Under the pieces are notes generated by a model, which searched no databases, was not told the DNA's origin, and worked only from the letters and a program-made list of their open reading frames with translations. From Rhodospirillales bacterium (GTDB lineage: Bacteria > Pseudomonadota > Alphaproteobacteria > MPNO01 > UBA2964): DNA of 34,567 nt. Positions 25,040 to 33,675 of the stretch are shown one piece after another. Made by a program: the position numbers and the translations under genes. Location: NCBI GenBank assembly GCA_002727395.1, contig PBWY01000117.1:1-34567 (forward strand), written 5' to 3'. Position 1 is the stretch's first letter; every line of letters begins with the position of its first letter.

Positions 25040-26593
25040 ATGGTAAAAAAACCTTCTAATAAAGGGCCCGAGAGTATTCCAAGCCAAGGGAAAAAAAAGT
25101 CCCTTTGGCTCAGGGCTTTGCGTTTATCTTCTCTTTTAATGCTATGGCTGGGATTAGCATTGTTAGTTTTAACTGCGTATTATGCATGGGATTTGCCAGA
25201 TGTAGATAATTATGAAAAACAAACTCGGCGACCTATTATTACAATACTTGCTGCTGACAATACGGTGATTACTACTTACGGCGATGTGTATGATAAGGCT
25301 GTGAAATTCAACGAGGTTCCTCCTTATTTAATTCAGTCAATTATAGCTACGGAAGATCGGCGTTTTTTTTCTCATATTGGTGTTGATGTTTTTGGAATGG
25401 TAAGAGCGGCATTAGCTAATGTAAGAGCTAAAAGAATAAGGCAAGGGGGAAGCACGCTGACCCAGCAGCTGGCCAAAAACTTATTTTTAACCCCAGAAAG
25501 GTCGATGCGCAGAAAAATACAGGAAATTTTGCTCGCTTTTTGGCTGGAAACCAGGTTTTCTAAGAGACAAATTATTACACTTTATCTTAATCGTGTTTAT
25601 TTGGGGGTCGGTACTTTCGGGGTGGCGGCGGCAGCAAGACGATATTTCGGTAAGTCTATAAAAAATATTAGTCTAAAGGAGGCTGCACTGCTATCGGGCT
25701 TACTAAAAGCGCCTTCACGTTATTCTCCTTTTCGTAATAAAAAACTCAGTTTGAAACGGGCCAACCAAGTCTTAACTAATATGTTCGTTGCTGGTTTTTT
25801 ATCAAAAAGCGATGTGCAGCGTGCAAAAGCGGAGGTAATTAAATTAGCAAATCAAAAAAGTGGGTCTGGTGCACGTTATTTTGCAGATTGGTTGCTTCAA
25901 CGCGCATTCGGGTTTGTAGGAAAAGGCAATCAGGATTTAATTATAAAAACTACGTTATCACCTTATTTACAAAATATCGGGGAGCAACAAGTAAGAAATT
26001 CCCTTAAGAAAGATGGAAAAGCACTAAGAGTGGGGCAGGCTGCGTTAGTATCCCTTTCTCCTGACGGAGCTATTCGGGCCATGGTTGGTGGCCGACGCTA
26101 TGCAGCTAGTCAATTTAATAGAGTTAATCAAGCATTGCGCCAACCTGGTTCTGCATTCAAGCTATTTGTTTACGTTGCTGCTCTCGAATCAGGTTTAAAA
26201 CCTAATGATATAGTTATTGACGAACCTATTTCTATCGACGGTTGGAAACCTAAAAATTATACAGGGAAATTCTTGGGACCGGTGACCCTTCGTCGAGCGC
26301 TGTCAGAGTCAATCAATACTGTTGCTGTAAAAGTGTCAGAAAAAATTGGAAGGGAAAAAGTTATAAAAGTTGCACATAAACTCGGTATTACTGCGAAACT
26401 GAAAGGGCATCCATCTATTGCCTTGGGAGTGGATGGGGTGAACCTTCTAGATTTAACTTCTGCTTATGCCTTATTTGCCAATCGGGGCTACCCAGCTTGG
26501 CCATACGGAATAATAGAGATAAGAAACAAAAAGAATGAAATACTTTACAGACGCTCTCGTGTGTTGGCTGGTCGGTTAGTACAAAAAAAATAG
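25040..26593 (+). CDS. Penicillin-binding protein 1A, N-terminal part of a frameshifted gene
   Basis: Bifunctional peptidoglycan synthase. Residues about 31-49 form the membrane anchor; the glycosyltransferase domain follows with the catalytic Glu105 in ATEDRRFFSH and the QGGSTLTQQLAKN motif; the transpeptidase has Ser371-x-x-Lys374 (PGSAFK) and SIN at 424-426. The frame ends at QKK-TAG after the A8 tract 26583-26590, before the third active-site motif. In the -1 frame the protein continues with homologous sequence through KSGT to 26877, giving 612 residues in total, a normal size for a short alphaproteobacterial PBP1A-type enzyme. As read, the 517-residue product has an intact glycosyltransferase and an incomplete transpeptidase. 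Confidence 0.85.
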   Translation: MVKKPSNKGPESIPSQGKKKSLWLRALRLSSLLMLWLGLALLVLTAYYAWDLPDVDNYEKQTRRPIITILAADNTVITTYGDVYDKAVKFNEVPPYLIQSIIATEDRRFFSHIGVDVFGMVRAALANVRAKRIRQGGSTLTQQLAKNLFLTPERSMRRKIQEILLAFWLETRFSKRQIITLYLNRVYLGVGTFGVAAAARRYFGKSIKNISLKEAALLSGLLKAPSRYSPFRNKKLSLKRANQVLTNMFVAGFLSKSDVQRAKAEVIKLANQKSGSGARYFADWLLQRAFGFVGKGNQDLIIKTTLSPYLQNIGEQQVRNSLKKDGKALRVGQAALVSLSPDGAIRAMVGGRRYAASQFNRVNQALRQPGSAFKLFVYVAALESGLKPNDIVIDEPISIDGWKPKNYTGKFLGPVTLRRALSESINTVAVKVSEKIGREKVIKVAHKLGITAKLKGHPSIALGVDGVNLLDLTSAYALFANRGYPAWPYGIIEIRNKKNEILYRRSRVLAGRLVQKK

Positions 26594-26877
26594 TAAAAGA
26601 TATAAAATCTATGTTAATTGATGTTGTTGAATCTGGAACAGGTAAAAGAGCTCGTCTCTCGGAAGTAGTTGCTGGAAAGTCCGGCACTAGCCAAGGCTTT
26701 AGAGATGCGTGGTTTATCGGCTTTACAAAAAACCTTGTGACAGGAGTTTGGGTCGGGAATGATAATTTTCTTCCGATGATAGGAGTTACCGGAGGTTCTT
26801 TGCCAGCGGATCTTTGGAAAAGATTTACTCTTAAATCTTTGAAAAGTATGCCTGCCTCAAAAAAGCCAAAACTGTGA
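26590..26877 (+). CDS. Penicillin-binding protein 1A, C-terminal part in -1 frame
   Basis: A 95-codon continuation of the preceding gene, read from base 26590 in the -1 frame. It carries the rest of the transpeptidase: GTGKRARL, then AGKSGTSQGFRDAWFIGFT, where KSGT is the third catalytic motif, then VWVGNDN and a short basic tail. The first ATG in this frame is 26611, but a separate 88-residue protein would have no function of its own that I can see. It should be read as the end of the transpeptidase, joined by slippage or by one more A in the A8 tract. Confidence 0.8.
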   Translation: MVKDIKSMLIDVVESGTGKRARLSEVVAGKSGTSQGFRDAWFIGFTKNLVTGVWVGNDNFLPMIGVTGGSLPADLWKRFTLKSLKSMPASKKPKL

Positions 26878-26938
26878 TGCAACTTTTTTAAGACATTTGA
26901 TATGCTTAACGCTTTATCACCTAAATTTTATAAGCTTA

Positions 26939-27853
26939 ATGAAAATTTCCCTGACGCCTAAAAAACTATTACCGATTGCTCTTCTAACAATGATTGGTTG
27001 TTTATGGGGTTTCTTTTTTATTCTTATCAAAAATACTGTGACGAATGGTATTCACCCTACAGCTTATGTTTTTTGGTTTTGTCTAGGGTCTGGTTTGGTA
27101 GTATTCTTGATAGGGTTGATTCGGGGGGTATATCCACCCATTACCTCTAACTATATAGCATACTATTTTCGTGCAGCCGCTTTACGGTTTACCTTTGCAA
27201 ATATGATTCTTTACGCTGCCCAGGGGAATCTGCCAGTCGGAATTATGGCGGTTATAATGGCTTTTACACCTATTTTTACGCATTTAGTAAGTTTAGTGAC
27301 AAAAGTTGAAAAATTTATCTGGTTGCGGTTGAGTGGTATATTACTGGGGTTCGGTGGTGTTCTTTTTATCCTGATACCTAAGGCATCTTTGCCCCACCCC
27401 TCGATGGCAATTTGGGTAATAATCGGGTTTGGTACGCCTTTATTACATGGTTTAGCCTATGTTTTCTTATCAAATTCTAATCGTCCACCGAAAATAGATT
27501 CACTACAATTGGCTTGTGGAACCTTGTTTGCTGCTGCTGTTATGGCGTTGCCAATTTCTCTAGCTTTAGGGGAGTTCCATGTACTTGCTCCTCCATTTAC
27601 TAATGGAGAAATTTCAATGATGTTACATTTTATTTTGGCAGGCTTTAACTTTTACGGGGTTTTTGAATTGATACGTATTTCAGGACCAACCTACATGAGT
27701 CAGTCAAGTTTCTTGTCAGTAGTTTTTGGTGTTTTTTTTGGGATTGTTTTACTGGGAGAAAAACACAGTCTTTTCGTTTGGTTTGCAATAACTTTGATCA
27801 TTTGCGGGGTTGCTCTGGTAAATGCACGTCATGAAAAATATCTGAAAAAATAA
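26939..27853 (+). CDS. EamA-family (DMT) transporter
   Basis: A 304-residue inner-membrane protein with about ten hydrophobic segments arranged as two EamA repeats: the first starts LLPIALLTMIGCLWGFFFILIK and includes the VGIMAVIMAFTPIFTHL helix; the second runs from AIWVIIGFGTPLLHGLAYVF to WFAITLIICGVALVNARHE. The drug/metabolite transporter group moves amino acids, metabolites or drugs; the substrate here cannot be told. An in-frame TTG at 26897 would add 14 residues, but the ATG is a better start. Its stop abuts the end of the convergent YcgN-like gene. Confidence 0.85.
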   Translation: MKISLTPKKLLPIALLTMIGCLWGFFFILIKNTVTNGIHPTAYVFWFCLGSGLVVFLIGLIRGVYPPITSNYIAYYFRAAALRFTFANMILYAAQGNLPVGIMAVIMAFTPIFTHLVSLVTKVEKFIWLRLSGILLGFGGVLFILIPKASLPHPSMAIWVIIGFGTPLLHGLAYVFLSNSNRPPKIDSLQLACGTLFAAAVMALPISLALGEFHVLAPPFTNGEISMMLHFILAGFNFYGVFELIRISGPTYMSQSSFLSVVFGVFFGIVLLGEKHSLFVWFAITLIICGVALVNARHEKYLKK

Positions 27854-28300
27854 TCATCTGATCCAATCGATAATATGTTTATCTGGATTGAGGGTGTCAT
27901 TTTCTAAAATTGTGCGCCCCCGAACAGAAATTCCAGCGATGTGGACTGTATCCGACCTACCTGAAACTAGTGGATGCCACCAAGGAAGTTCTTTTCCTTC
28001 CGCAATTAAACGGTATGCACATGTTGAAGGCATCCAATTTAAATTTTTAATATTTTGGGCATTAAGCCCGATACAATCTGGAATCCGTCGTTGACGGTTT
28101 TGGTAATCTTTACATTTACAGGTTTTAGTATTTAAAAGCTTACAGGCAATATTTGTATAGGCAATTTCTTTAGTATCAATATCCTCTAATTTTAACATGC
28201 AGCAGCGTGCACAACCGTCACACAATGACTCCCATTCTTCTTGGCTTAATTCGGTAAGGCTTTTTTCTTTCCAAAAAGATTTTTGGTGTTTTTTTTGCAT
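27854..28300 (-). CDS. YcgN-family (UPF0260) cysteine-cluster protein
   Basis: A 148-residue protein with the YcgN pattern: ESLCDGCARCCMLKLED near residue 25, then IACKLLNTKTCKCKDYQNRQRRIPDC and later STCAYRLIAEGKELPWWHPLVSG. The many cysteines suggest bound iron-sulfur or zinc; the function of the family is not established. The start of the gene lies 6 nt after the stop of the SCO1 gene, so they probably share a transcript. Confidence 0.88.
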   Translation of the reverse strand: MQKKHQKSFWKEKSLTELSQEEWESLCDGCARCCMLKLEDIDTKEIAYTNIACKLLNTKTCKCKDYQNRQRRIPDCIGLNAQNIKNLNWMPSTCAYRLIAEGKELPWWHPLVSGRSDTVHIAGISVRGRTILENDTLNPDKHIIDWIR

Positions 28301-28306
28301 TTTACA

Positions 28307-28906
28307 TTAAAGCCTTTTAGCTAATACTTTTGCTATCGCACTTGGATCAGTCTGATGATTAAAGTGAGTAATATAATTACCATTTTTACCCATCAAGAAT
28401 ATTATTGATGAATGGTCCATTAAATAGTTTTCTGGTTCTTTCTTGTCTTTATCTGGAAATATTTTTGCAAAATAAACCCGGTATGTTTTTGCTATAGTCT
28501 TCAAAATTTCTTGACTACCCGTCAAACCTAAAAAGGTGGGGTGAAAATTTTTAACATACATTTTAAGGTGGGACGGATTATCCCGCATGGGGTCGATAGA
28601 TATAAATATGGGTTGAATTTTCTTCGAATTATCCCCCAATGCATTTAACGCTGATCCCATTATCTGAAGTGCTGTTGGACAGACGTCTGGACAATAGCTA
28701 TAGCCAAAGTAGATCAGCATAAATTTTCCTTTAAATTCCGCACTTTTTCTAATTTTCCCATTGTGGTCGATTAATTCGAAGGGGCCGCCGATTTTATTAA
28801 GTTTGCGTCCATCGGGTGATAACAAACCGAACTGCCAAACAATCAGTATTGAAGCGAGGATTGCTATCGCCGCAAAAGCAGCTATCCTGAATGCGGATAG
28901 GTTCAT
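28307..28906 (-). CDS. SCO1/SenC-family copper chaperone
   Basis: Membrane-anchored thioredoxin-fold protein that helps build the CuA site of cytochrome c oxidase. The 199-residue product has an N-terminal hydrophobic anchor (IAAFAAIAILASILIVWQFG), the copper-binding CxxxC in YSYCPDVCP, and the conserved histidine in LMDHSS. All three ligands are present. It points to an aa3-type oxidase elsewhere in the genome. The next gene on this strand is YcgN; the ankyrin gene diverges upstream. In Rhodobacter senC lies beside regB/regA; here regB lies about 3 kb away. Confidence 0.92.
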   Translation of the reverse strand: MNLSAFRIAAFAAIAILASILIVWQFGLLSPDGRKLNKIGGPFELIDHNGKIRKSAEFKGKFMLIYFGYSYCPDVCPTALQIMGSALNALGDNSKKIQPIFISIDPMRDNPSHLKMYVKNFHPTFLGLTGSQEILKTIAKTYRVYFAKIFPDKDKKEPENYLMDHSSIIFLMGKNGNYITHFNHQTDPSAIAKVLAKRL

Positions 28907-28994
28907 TAGTAATTCCCATTTAAAGTTGCGGTAAAATGATATAACCGGTAAGTGCTATTTATACTAGTCACCAAAAATACTGATATTCAGATAA

Positions 28995-29339
28995 ATGAGA
29001 GCCTTTAGATTTATATTCTTAATTTTCTACTTTAGCAGCTATCCTGTTGCTTCTTATGGCGATATAGAGCTATTCGGCGATAACCCAATTTTTGCAGCCA
29101 TCAAAGCCAATGATTTGGAAGGGGTAAAAGCCGCTGTCAACCGAGGTGAAAAAGCAGATGTTGAGGACTTTGACGGACGTAATGCAGTTATTTATGCTGG
29201 TATTATTGGTAATGCAGATATAATTGATTTTTTGGCTGCTTTAAGAGTTTCTCTTACACACCGAGATAAACTTGGAAACTCCGCCTTATATTATGCGGTC
29301 AATCGAGGCCACGTTGATGCGGTCGAAGTATTAATATAA
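28995..29339 (+). CDS. Secreted ankyrin-repeat protein, N-terminal part interrupted by TAA
   Basis: A 114-residue open frame with a signal peptide (FIFLIFYFSSYPVASYG) followed by ankyrin repeats: DNPIFAAIKANDLEGVKAAVNRG, DFDGRNAVIYAGIIGNADIIDFL and DKLGNSALYYAVNRGHVDAVEVLI. It stops at TAA 29337-29339 in the middle of a repeat. Past the stop the same frame goes on with two more good repeats to 29555, so a full-length form would have about 186 codons. It is divergent from SCO1. The protein is likely periplasmic and would bind protein partners; the partner is unknown. Confidence 0.75.
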   Translation: MRAFRFIFLIFYFSSYPVASYGDIELFGDNPIFAAIKANDLEGVKAAVNRGEKADVEDFDGRNAVIYAGIIGNADIIDFLAALRVSLTHRDKLGNSALYYAVNRGHVDAVEVLI

Positions 29340-29555
29340 AAGGGTTCCCTTATAAATTCAGAAAACCGTCGCGGTATTACGCCTTTAATGATTGCTGCGA
29401 GCCAGGGCCGAGCAGAAATTGTTCAAATTTTACTAAAAAGCGGGGTAGATACATCTAGACGTGATTATACGGGCCGGACTGCTTTGATGTGGGCTAAGTG
29501 GAATAAGAAACAAATTATAGTTAATTTATTGCGTAATGCAGGTGTCAGGGAATAA
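29340..29555 (+). pseudogene. Ankyrin-repeat protein, C-terminal part downstream of the in-frame TAA
   Basis: Same frame as the upstream fragment. It starts KGSLINSENRRGITPLMIAASQGRAEIVQILLKSG and continues DYTGRTALMWAKWNKKQIIVNLLRNAG, then TAA. In the ankyrin consensus exactly one residue is expected between LI and KGSLIN, the position now held by the stop. The pieces therefore match as one gene with a single nonsense codon. There is no good start codon with a ribosome site to make this part separately. Confidence 0.7.
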
Positions 29556-29628
29556 TTAAGTAGTTTTTTTTACAATTAACTAACGAATGGTAGTTGGCTC
29601 AATTTTACTAAAAACAGGCAAATGCGGT

Positions 29629-30096
29629 ATGTTAGAAAAACACCTTCTAATAATTGCTCACGCCCCTTCTGAGAACACTAAGTCATTATTAGATTCTACC
29701 ACTAGGGGCGCAAAATCTGTAAAAAGTGACTCCGTAAAAATATCAACTAGGACACCCTTCGAGGCTGAAGAAAATGATATATGCGGTTCTCAGGGTATAA
29801 TTCTGCTGACGACTGAAAACCTCGGGTATATGAGTAGGGCATTAAAAGATTTTTTTGATAGAGTTTATTATCCTTGTTTGGAAAAAACTCAAGGGTTGCC
29901 TTATTCACTAATCATACGTGCGGGACATGATGGCACTGGAACTATACGGGCTGTAGAAACAATAACTAACGGATTGCGTTGGAGGAAAGTGCAAGAGCCA
30001 CTGACTTGTCGAGGGAAATGGCAATCGGCTTTCAATAATCAATGTAAAGAATATGGAGCAGCGATGGCCGCTGGTTTAGACTTAGGTATTTTTTAA
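29629..30096 (+). CDS. Flavodoxin-like NAD(P)H-dependent oxidoreductase
   Basis: A 155-residue flavodoxin-fold protein. It begins EKHLLIIAHAPSENTKSLL, where the S-x-N-T loop would bind the FMN phosphate, then has ILLTTENLGYMSRALKDFFDRVYYPCLEK, as in NAD(P)H-dependent FMN reductase-like proteins, and ends GAAMAAGLDLGIF. The ATG at 29629 starts at the family N-terminus; ATG 29587 in the same frame adds 14 residues of no clear character. It ends 7 bp before the convergent ABC permease. The substrate is unknown. Confidence 0.8.
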   Translation: MLEKHLLIIAHAPSENTKSLLDSTTRGAKSVKSDSVKISTRTPFEAEENDICGSQGIILLTTENLGYMSRALKDFFDRVYYPCLEKTQGLPYSLIIRAGHDGTGTIRAVETITNGLRWRKVQEPLTCRGKWQSAFNNQCKEYGAAMAAGLDLGIF

Positions 30097-30103
30097 ATAA
30101 AAT

Positions 30104-30919
30104 TTATTCGCCCATGGTTATTAGAAGCCCTTTAATTCTCGCTATTCGAAAGACATATAAAAAAACACTCATACCGCCAAGCATGTATAATATATTTAAG
30201 GATAAAGCATTGAAGAATAAATCTGTCTTGAACACATTGTCGATTAGTAGTGCTCTCATTCCTTCGAAAACATGAGAAGAGGGCAGAATCCATGCGACGG
30301 TTTGTAACCATTCCGGTAAAATAGAAATTGGATAATATATACCGCTTATTGGTGCAAGAAGGAAAATACCAACCCAAGCTAAACTCTCAGCTCCCATCCC
30401 ATATCGGAGCACAAGTGCAGATACTAACAGTCCTATTGCACCACCAAAAATCATAAGGTTCATGAAAAATATAATAAGGGGTAAACCCATATCAAAGATT
30501 GAATATTGATAAAATGGTATAGCTAATATAGCAGCAGGGATTACACCAATAATCGTTCGAATTAAACTAATGGATAAAAGAGATAAAGCCCACTCATGAG
30601 GTCTGAGCGGACTAACAAATAATTGAGCTAGATTGCGTGACCACATTTCTTCTAAAAACGATACCGCAACCCCAATATTGCTCCGAAACATTACATCCCA
30701 AAGAAGGACTGCCGCAATCAACAAACCTGCGACCTTAATTATAGGTGACTCGGAAGACATTAAAAATTGATTTAAGAAGCCCCAAAGGATCATTTGCATG
30801 GTTGGCCAGTATGCTAATTCTAAGATCCTTATCCAAGAACTTTTCAATAAATAAAGGTATCTTAATAGCATTATAATTATGCGGTTGATGGTTGAACGAA
30901 GCCGGATTATTTGGCGCAT
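30104..30919 (-). CDS. ABC-2 type transporter permease
   Basis: A 271-residue inner-membrane protein with about six hydrophobic segments. The ABC-2 signature near the C-terminus is visible (ISGIYYPISILPEWLQTVAWILPSSHVFEGMRALL), as in YadH/NodJ-type permeases. It is paired with the ATPase gene at 30955-31722, 35 nt upstream in the same direction, forming a two-gene exporter. The family exports polysaccharide, lipid or drug-like molecules; the substrate is not clear here. Confidence 0.88.
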   Translation of the reverse strand: MRQIIRLRSTINRIIIMLLRYLYLLKSSWIRILELAYWPTMQMILWGFLNQFLMSSESPIIKVAGLLIAAVLLWDVMFRSNIGVAVSFLEEMWSRNLAQLFVSPLRPHEWALSLLSISLIRTIIGVIPAAILAIPFYQYSIFDMGLPLIIFFMNLMIFGGAIGLLVSALVLRYGMGAESLAWVGIFLLAPISGIYYPISILPEWLQTVAWILPSSHVFEGMRALLIDNVFKTDLFFNALSLNILYMLGGMSVFLYVFRIARIKGLLITMGE

Positions 30920-30954
30920 TTTGACTTTTAAAACCTATCAGTTAATTCTTTATT

Positions 30955-31722
30955 TTATAATTTATTGAATTCTGCTCGTGCAATTTGTAGGAAAACATCT
31001 TCTAGCGTATTCCTCTCATATTTTTTAATTAAAGCTTTAGGGGCCCCTTGATCAACGACATTACCATTTCTCATAATTATGACATCTGAGCACAGACGGC
31101 TAACCTCATCCATATTGTGCGAGGCTAATAAAATTGTAGCACCTGTTTTACTGGCATATTCTTCTAAATAAGACCTTATCCAGCTGGCGGTTTCGGGATC
31201 TAGTGAGGCCGTTGGTTCATCCAAAAGCAGTAACGAGGGTGAATTAATTAGTGCTTTTGCCAAAGAAACACGACTACGTTGTCCTGATGATAATTGACCT
31301 GTAGGCAGATCTAAAAAATCATTCAGAGCAAATGACTCCGCCAGATTTTCTATGTCTTCTTTGGAATTACCCATGCCATAAAGTCCCGCAAAAATTCTTA
31401 GATTTTGCTGCACTGTTAAGCGCTTCGGTAATTCGACATATGGAGAACTAAAGTTAATCCGACTTAAAACCTTATAACGAGAAGTTATGATATCTTCTCC
31501 CAATACTCTTATTTTACCACTAGTAGGTAAAAGCAAGCCTAGGATCATAGCGATGGTTGTCGTTTTGCCTGCACCGTTTCCACCTAATAGGCCTGTGATG
31601 GATCCCGCATTAACTTTAAAAGAAATTTTATTTACGGCGATTTTACATCCGAAATTTTTGGTTAATGATTTAATATCAATTGCTATTTTTTTCATAAACT
31701 TTTTTGTATCACGTAAATTCAT
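30955..31722 (-). CDS. ABC transporter ATP-binding protein (ABC-2 exporter type)
   Basis: A 255-residue nucleotide-binding subunit with Walker A GGNGAGKTTT, signature LSSGQRSRVSLAKAL, Walker B LLLLDEPTASLDP and the switch histidine in LASHNMDE. It resembles CcmA/YadG-type exporters. An in-frame ATG at 31695 is an alternative start. It drives the permease encoded just downstream. It is divergent from regB, with 71 bp between them. Confidence 0.93.
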   Translation of the reverse strand: MNLRDTKKFMKKIAIDIKSLTKNFGCKIAVNKISFKVNAGSITGLLGGNGAGKTTTIAMILGLLLPTSGKIRVLGEDIITSRYKVLSRINFSSPYVELPKRLTVQQNLRIFAGLYGMGNSKEDIENLAESFALNDFLDLPTGQLSSGQRSRVSLAKALINSPSLLLLDEPTASLDPETASWIRSYLEEYASKTGATILLASHNMDEVSRLCSDVIIMRNGNVVDQGAPKALIKKYERNTLEDVFLQIARAEFNKL

Positions 31723-31793
31723 GACTAATACCAGTTATTTGTTAAATTAAAACGGTGGTTCTAACTAGCGTTTTAGATTATCAGGAGCATATT

Positions 31794-33089
31794 ATGGCTA
31801 TCGTCCCGTCGCACAACGAAACAAGTAGGGTACAGTTAAGGACATTAGTACTGATACGTTGGGTGGCCATAGTTGGTCAAATGGCTACTCTACTTGTAGT
31901 TTTTTACGGTCTAAGATTTGATCTACCACTTTTCGCAACTATGATCACTGTTTTGGCATCTGCGACTGTTAATTTAGTAGCCCAGTTTGTCGGAGGGTCT
32001 AGGAGAGTTTCTGAGAAGGGTGCTGCGGGATACCTCGCCTTTGATATTGGGCAGCTTACGATTTTGCTCTATCTCACCGGAGGCCTTGGCAATCCCTTTG
32101 CTTTTCTTTTGTTAGCGCCGGTGGCTATCTCTGCAACTGTTTTATCACTTAGAAGCACTATCATCTTAAGTGCTATTGCCCTAATTTCAATTACAGTTTT
32201 ATCAATGTACCATTTGCCTCTGCCTGGCCAAGGAATTTTGCCCCGCCTTCCCACAATTTATGTTTTGGGTGTGTGGACTGCACTCGCAATTGGCATCTTA
32301 TTTTTTGCATCTTATACATGGCGGGTAGCGCAGGCAGCACGCGCACTTTCTGATGGTTTGTTTGCTACACAACAGGCTCTGGCGCGTGAGCAGCGTCTAT
32401 CTGACATGGGGGCGATTGCAGCTGCTGCAGCCCATGAGCTTGGGAGCCCACTTGGAACCATTGCTGTGATTAGCAGGGAGCTCTCTCGGGACCTTCCAGA
32501 AGACAGTCCAATTGCAGAGGATGTTGCATTGCTACTTACAGAAACAAATAGATGCAGGGAAATATTGGCGGCCCTTGCTCATAATCCAGAAGGGGACGGC
32601 GCACCATTTTCTGCAGTACCGATGAGTGCAGTTGTGGAGATGGCTACAATTCGGCATCAGACTGATCGAATTTCCCTAAGTTTTAAATCCACATCAATTG
32701 ATGAAGATGACAATGGCGCTGAGCCAGTTATACGTTATATCCCGGAAATAATTCACGGCATTGGATCTTTGGCTCAAAACGCTATACAATTTGCAAATTC
32801 TGAAGTGGAGTTGTTAACTACTTGGTCAAAAAATATTGTGAACGTTTCAATCATTGATGATGGACCAGGATTTCCCCCCTTTGTTTTAGATCGTATTGGT
32901 GAACCCTATATATCCTTGAGAATTAGTAAAGATGAACATATGGGCTTGGGCATTTTTATTGCACAGACCTTATTAGCGAGGACGGGAGCAGAGCTATCTT
33001 TTTTAAATAAAAGGGAAGGAGGTGCGGTTGTTAAGATACAATGGCGCCGGGAAATGTTGGAAAGCGTTGAGGGTAAATTTGATGGATGA
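31794..33089 (+). CDS. regB: RegB/PrrB/ActS-type redox sensor histidine kinase
   Basis: Membrane histidine kinase of the global redox response. The 431-residue product has several N-terminal membrane segments (about residues 18-175), the ubiquinone-binding motif GGLGNPF at 96-102, the H-box AAAAHELGSPLGT with phospho-acceptor His214, the redox-active Cys254 in the NRCREIL segment, then N, G1 and G2 ATPase boxes (LAQNAIQFA, DDGPGF, GLGIFIA). The quinone site and redox cysteine are both kept, so it should sense quinone pool and cysteine oxidation as known for Rhodobacter RegB. ATG 31794 has an AGGAG site at 31783-31787; the upstream ATG 31755 does not. Its stop overlaps the regA start by 8 nt. 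Confidence 0.93.
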   Translation: MAIVPSHNETSRVQLRTLVLIRWVAIVGQMATLLVVFYGLRFDLPLFATMITVLASATVNLVAQFVGGSRRVSEKGAAGYLAFDIGQLTILLYLTGGLGNPFAFLLLAPVAISATVLSLRSTIILSAIALISITVLSMYHLPLPGQGILPRLPTIYVLGVWTALAIGILFFASYTWRVAQAARALSDGLFATQQALAREQRLSDMGAIAAAAAHELGSPLGTIAVISRELSRDLPEDSPIAEDVALLLTETNRCREILAALAHNPEGDGAPFSAVPMSAVVEMATIRHQTDRISLSFKSTSIDEDDNGAEPVIRYIPEIIHGIGSLAQNAIQFANSEVELLTTWSKNIVNVSIIDDGPGFPPFVLDRIGEPYISLRISKDEHMGLGIFIAQTLLARTGAELSFLNKREGGAVVKIQWRREMLESVEGKFDG

Positions 33090-33675
33090 AATCGATATAA
33101 AGGTGGGGTCGGCATCACATATAAACCGGGAACCAAAAACATTATTAATTGTTGACGATGACAAACCTTTTAGAGAAAGACTCGCTAAAGCAATGGAGCG
33201 CAGAGGTTTCATAGTCACCGCCGTTGAGAGCGCTGCGGAGGGAATCTCTATGGCAAAATTGGCACCACCTAATTATGCGGTTCTTGACCTACGTCTAGAT
33301 GACGGAAGTGGGCTAGATGTCGTTTCTGTAATACGAGAAGCACAACCCGAATCACGTATAATTATATTGACTGGCTATGGAAATATTGCGACAGCCGTTG
33401 CTGCAGTGAAGGCAGGTGCAATTGACTATCTTGCAAAGCCTGCAGATGCGGATCAGGTTGCATCTGCCTTGCTAACCAGTGGAGTTGATTTGCCACCGCC
33501 ACCTGAAAACCCAATGTCTGCTGATAGAGTCAGGTGGGAACATATCCAGCGGGTGTATGAACAGTGTAATAGAAATGTTTCTGAAACCGCTAGAAGATTA
33601 AATATGCATCGACGAACACTACAAAGAATTCTAGCAAAACGGGCGCCAAGAGAGACTAATATCTCAAGGTCTTAG
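33082..33675 (+). CDS. regA: RegA/PrrA/ActR-type response regulator
   Basis: Response regulator that takes the phosphate from RegB and controls genes of respiration, photosynthesis, nitrogen and carbon fixation in relatives. The 197-residue product has a receiver domain (LLIVDDDKPF, phospho-acceptor Asp69 in AVLDLRLDDGSG, Lys119 in YLAKPAD), a short proline-rich linker (PPPPENPMSADR) and a Fis-type helix-turn-helix (NVSETARRLNMHRRTLQRIL), all highly conserved in RegA. ATG 33082 overlaps the regB end and follows a TGAGGG site; an ATG at 33022 in the same frame is rejected. What it regulates here is not visible. Confidence 0.95.
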   Translation: MDEIDIKVGSASHINREPKTLLIVDDDKPFRERLAKAMERRGFIVTAVESAAEGISMAKLAPPNYAVLDLRLDDGSGLDVVSVIREAQPESRIIILTGYGNIATAVAAVKAGAIDYLAKPADADQVASALLTSGVDLPPPPENPMSADRVRWEHIQRVYEQCNRNVSETARRLNMHRRTLQRILAKRAPRETNISRS

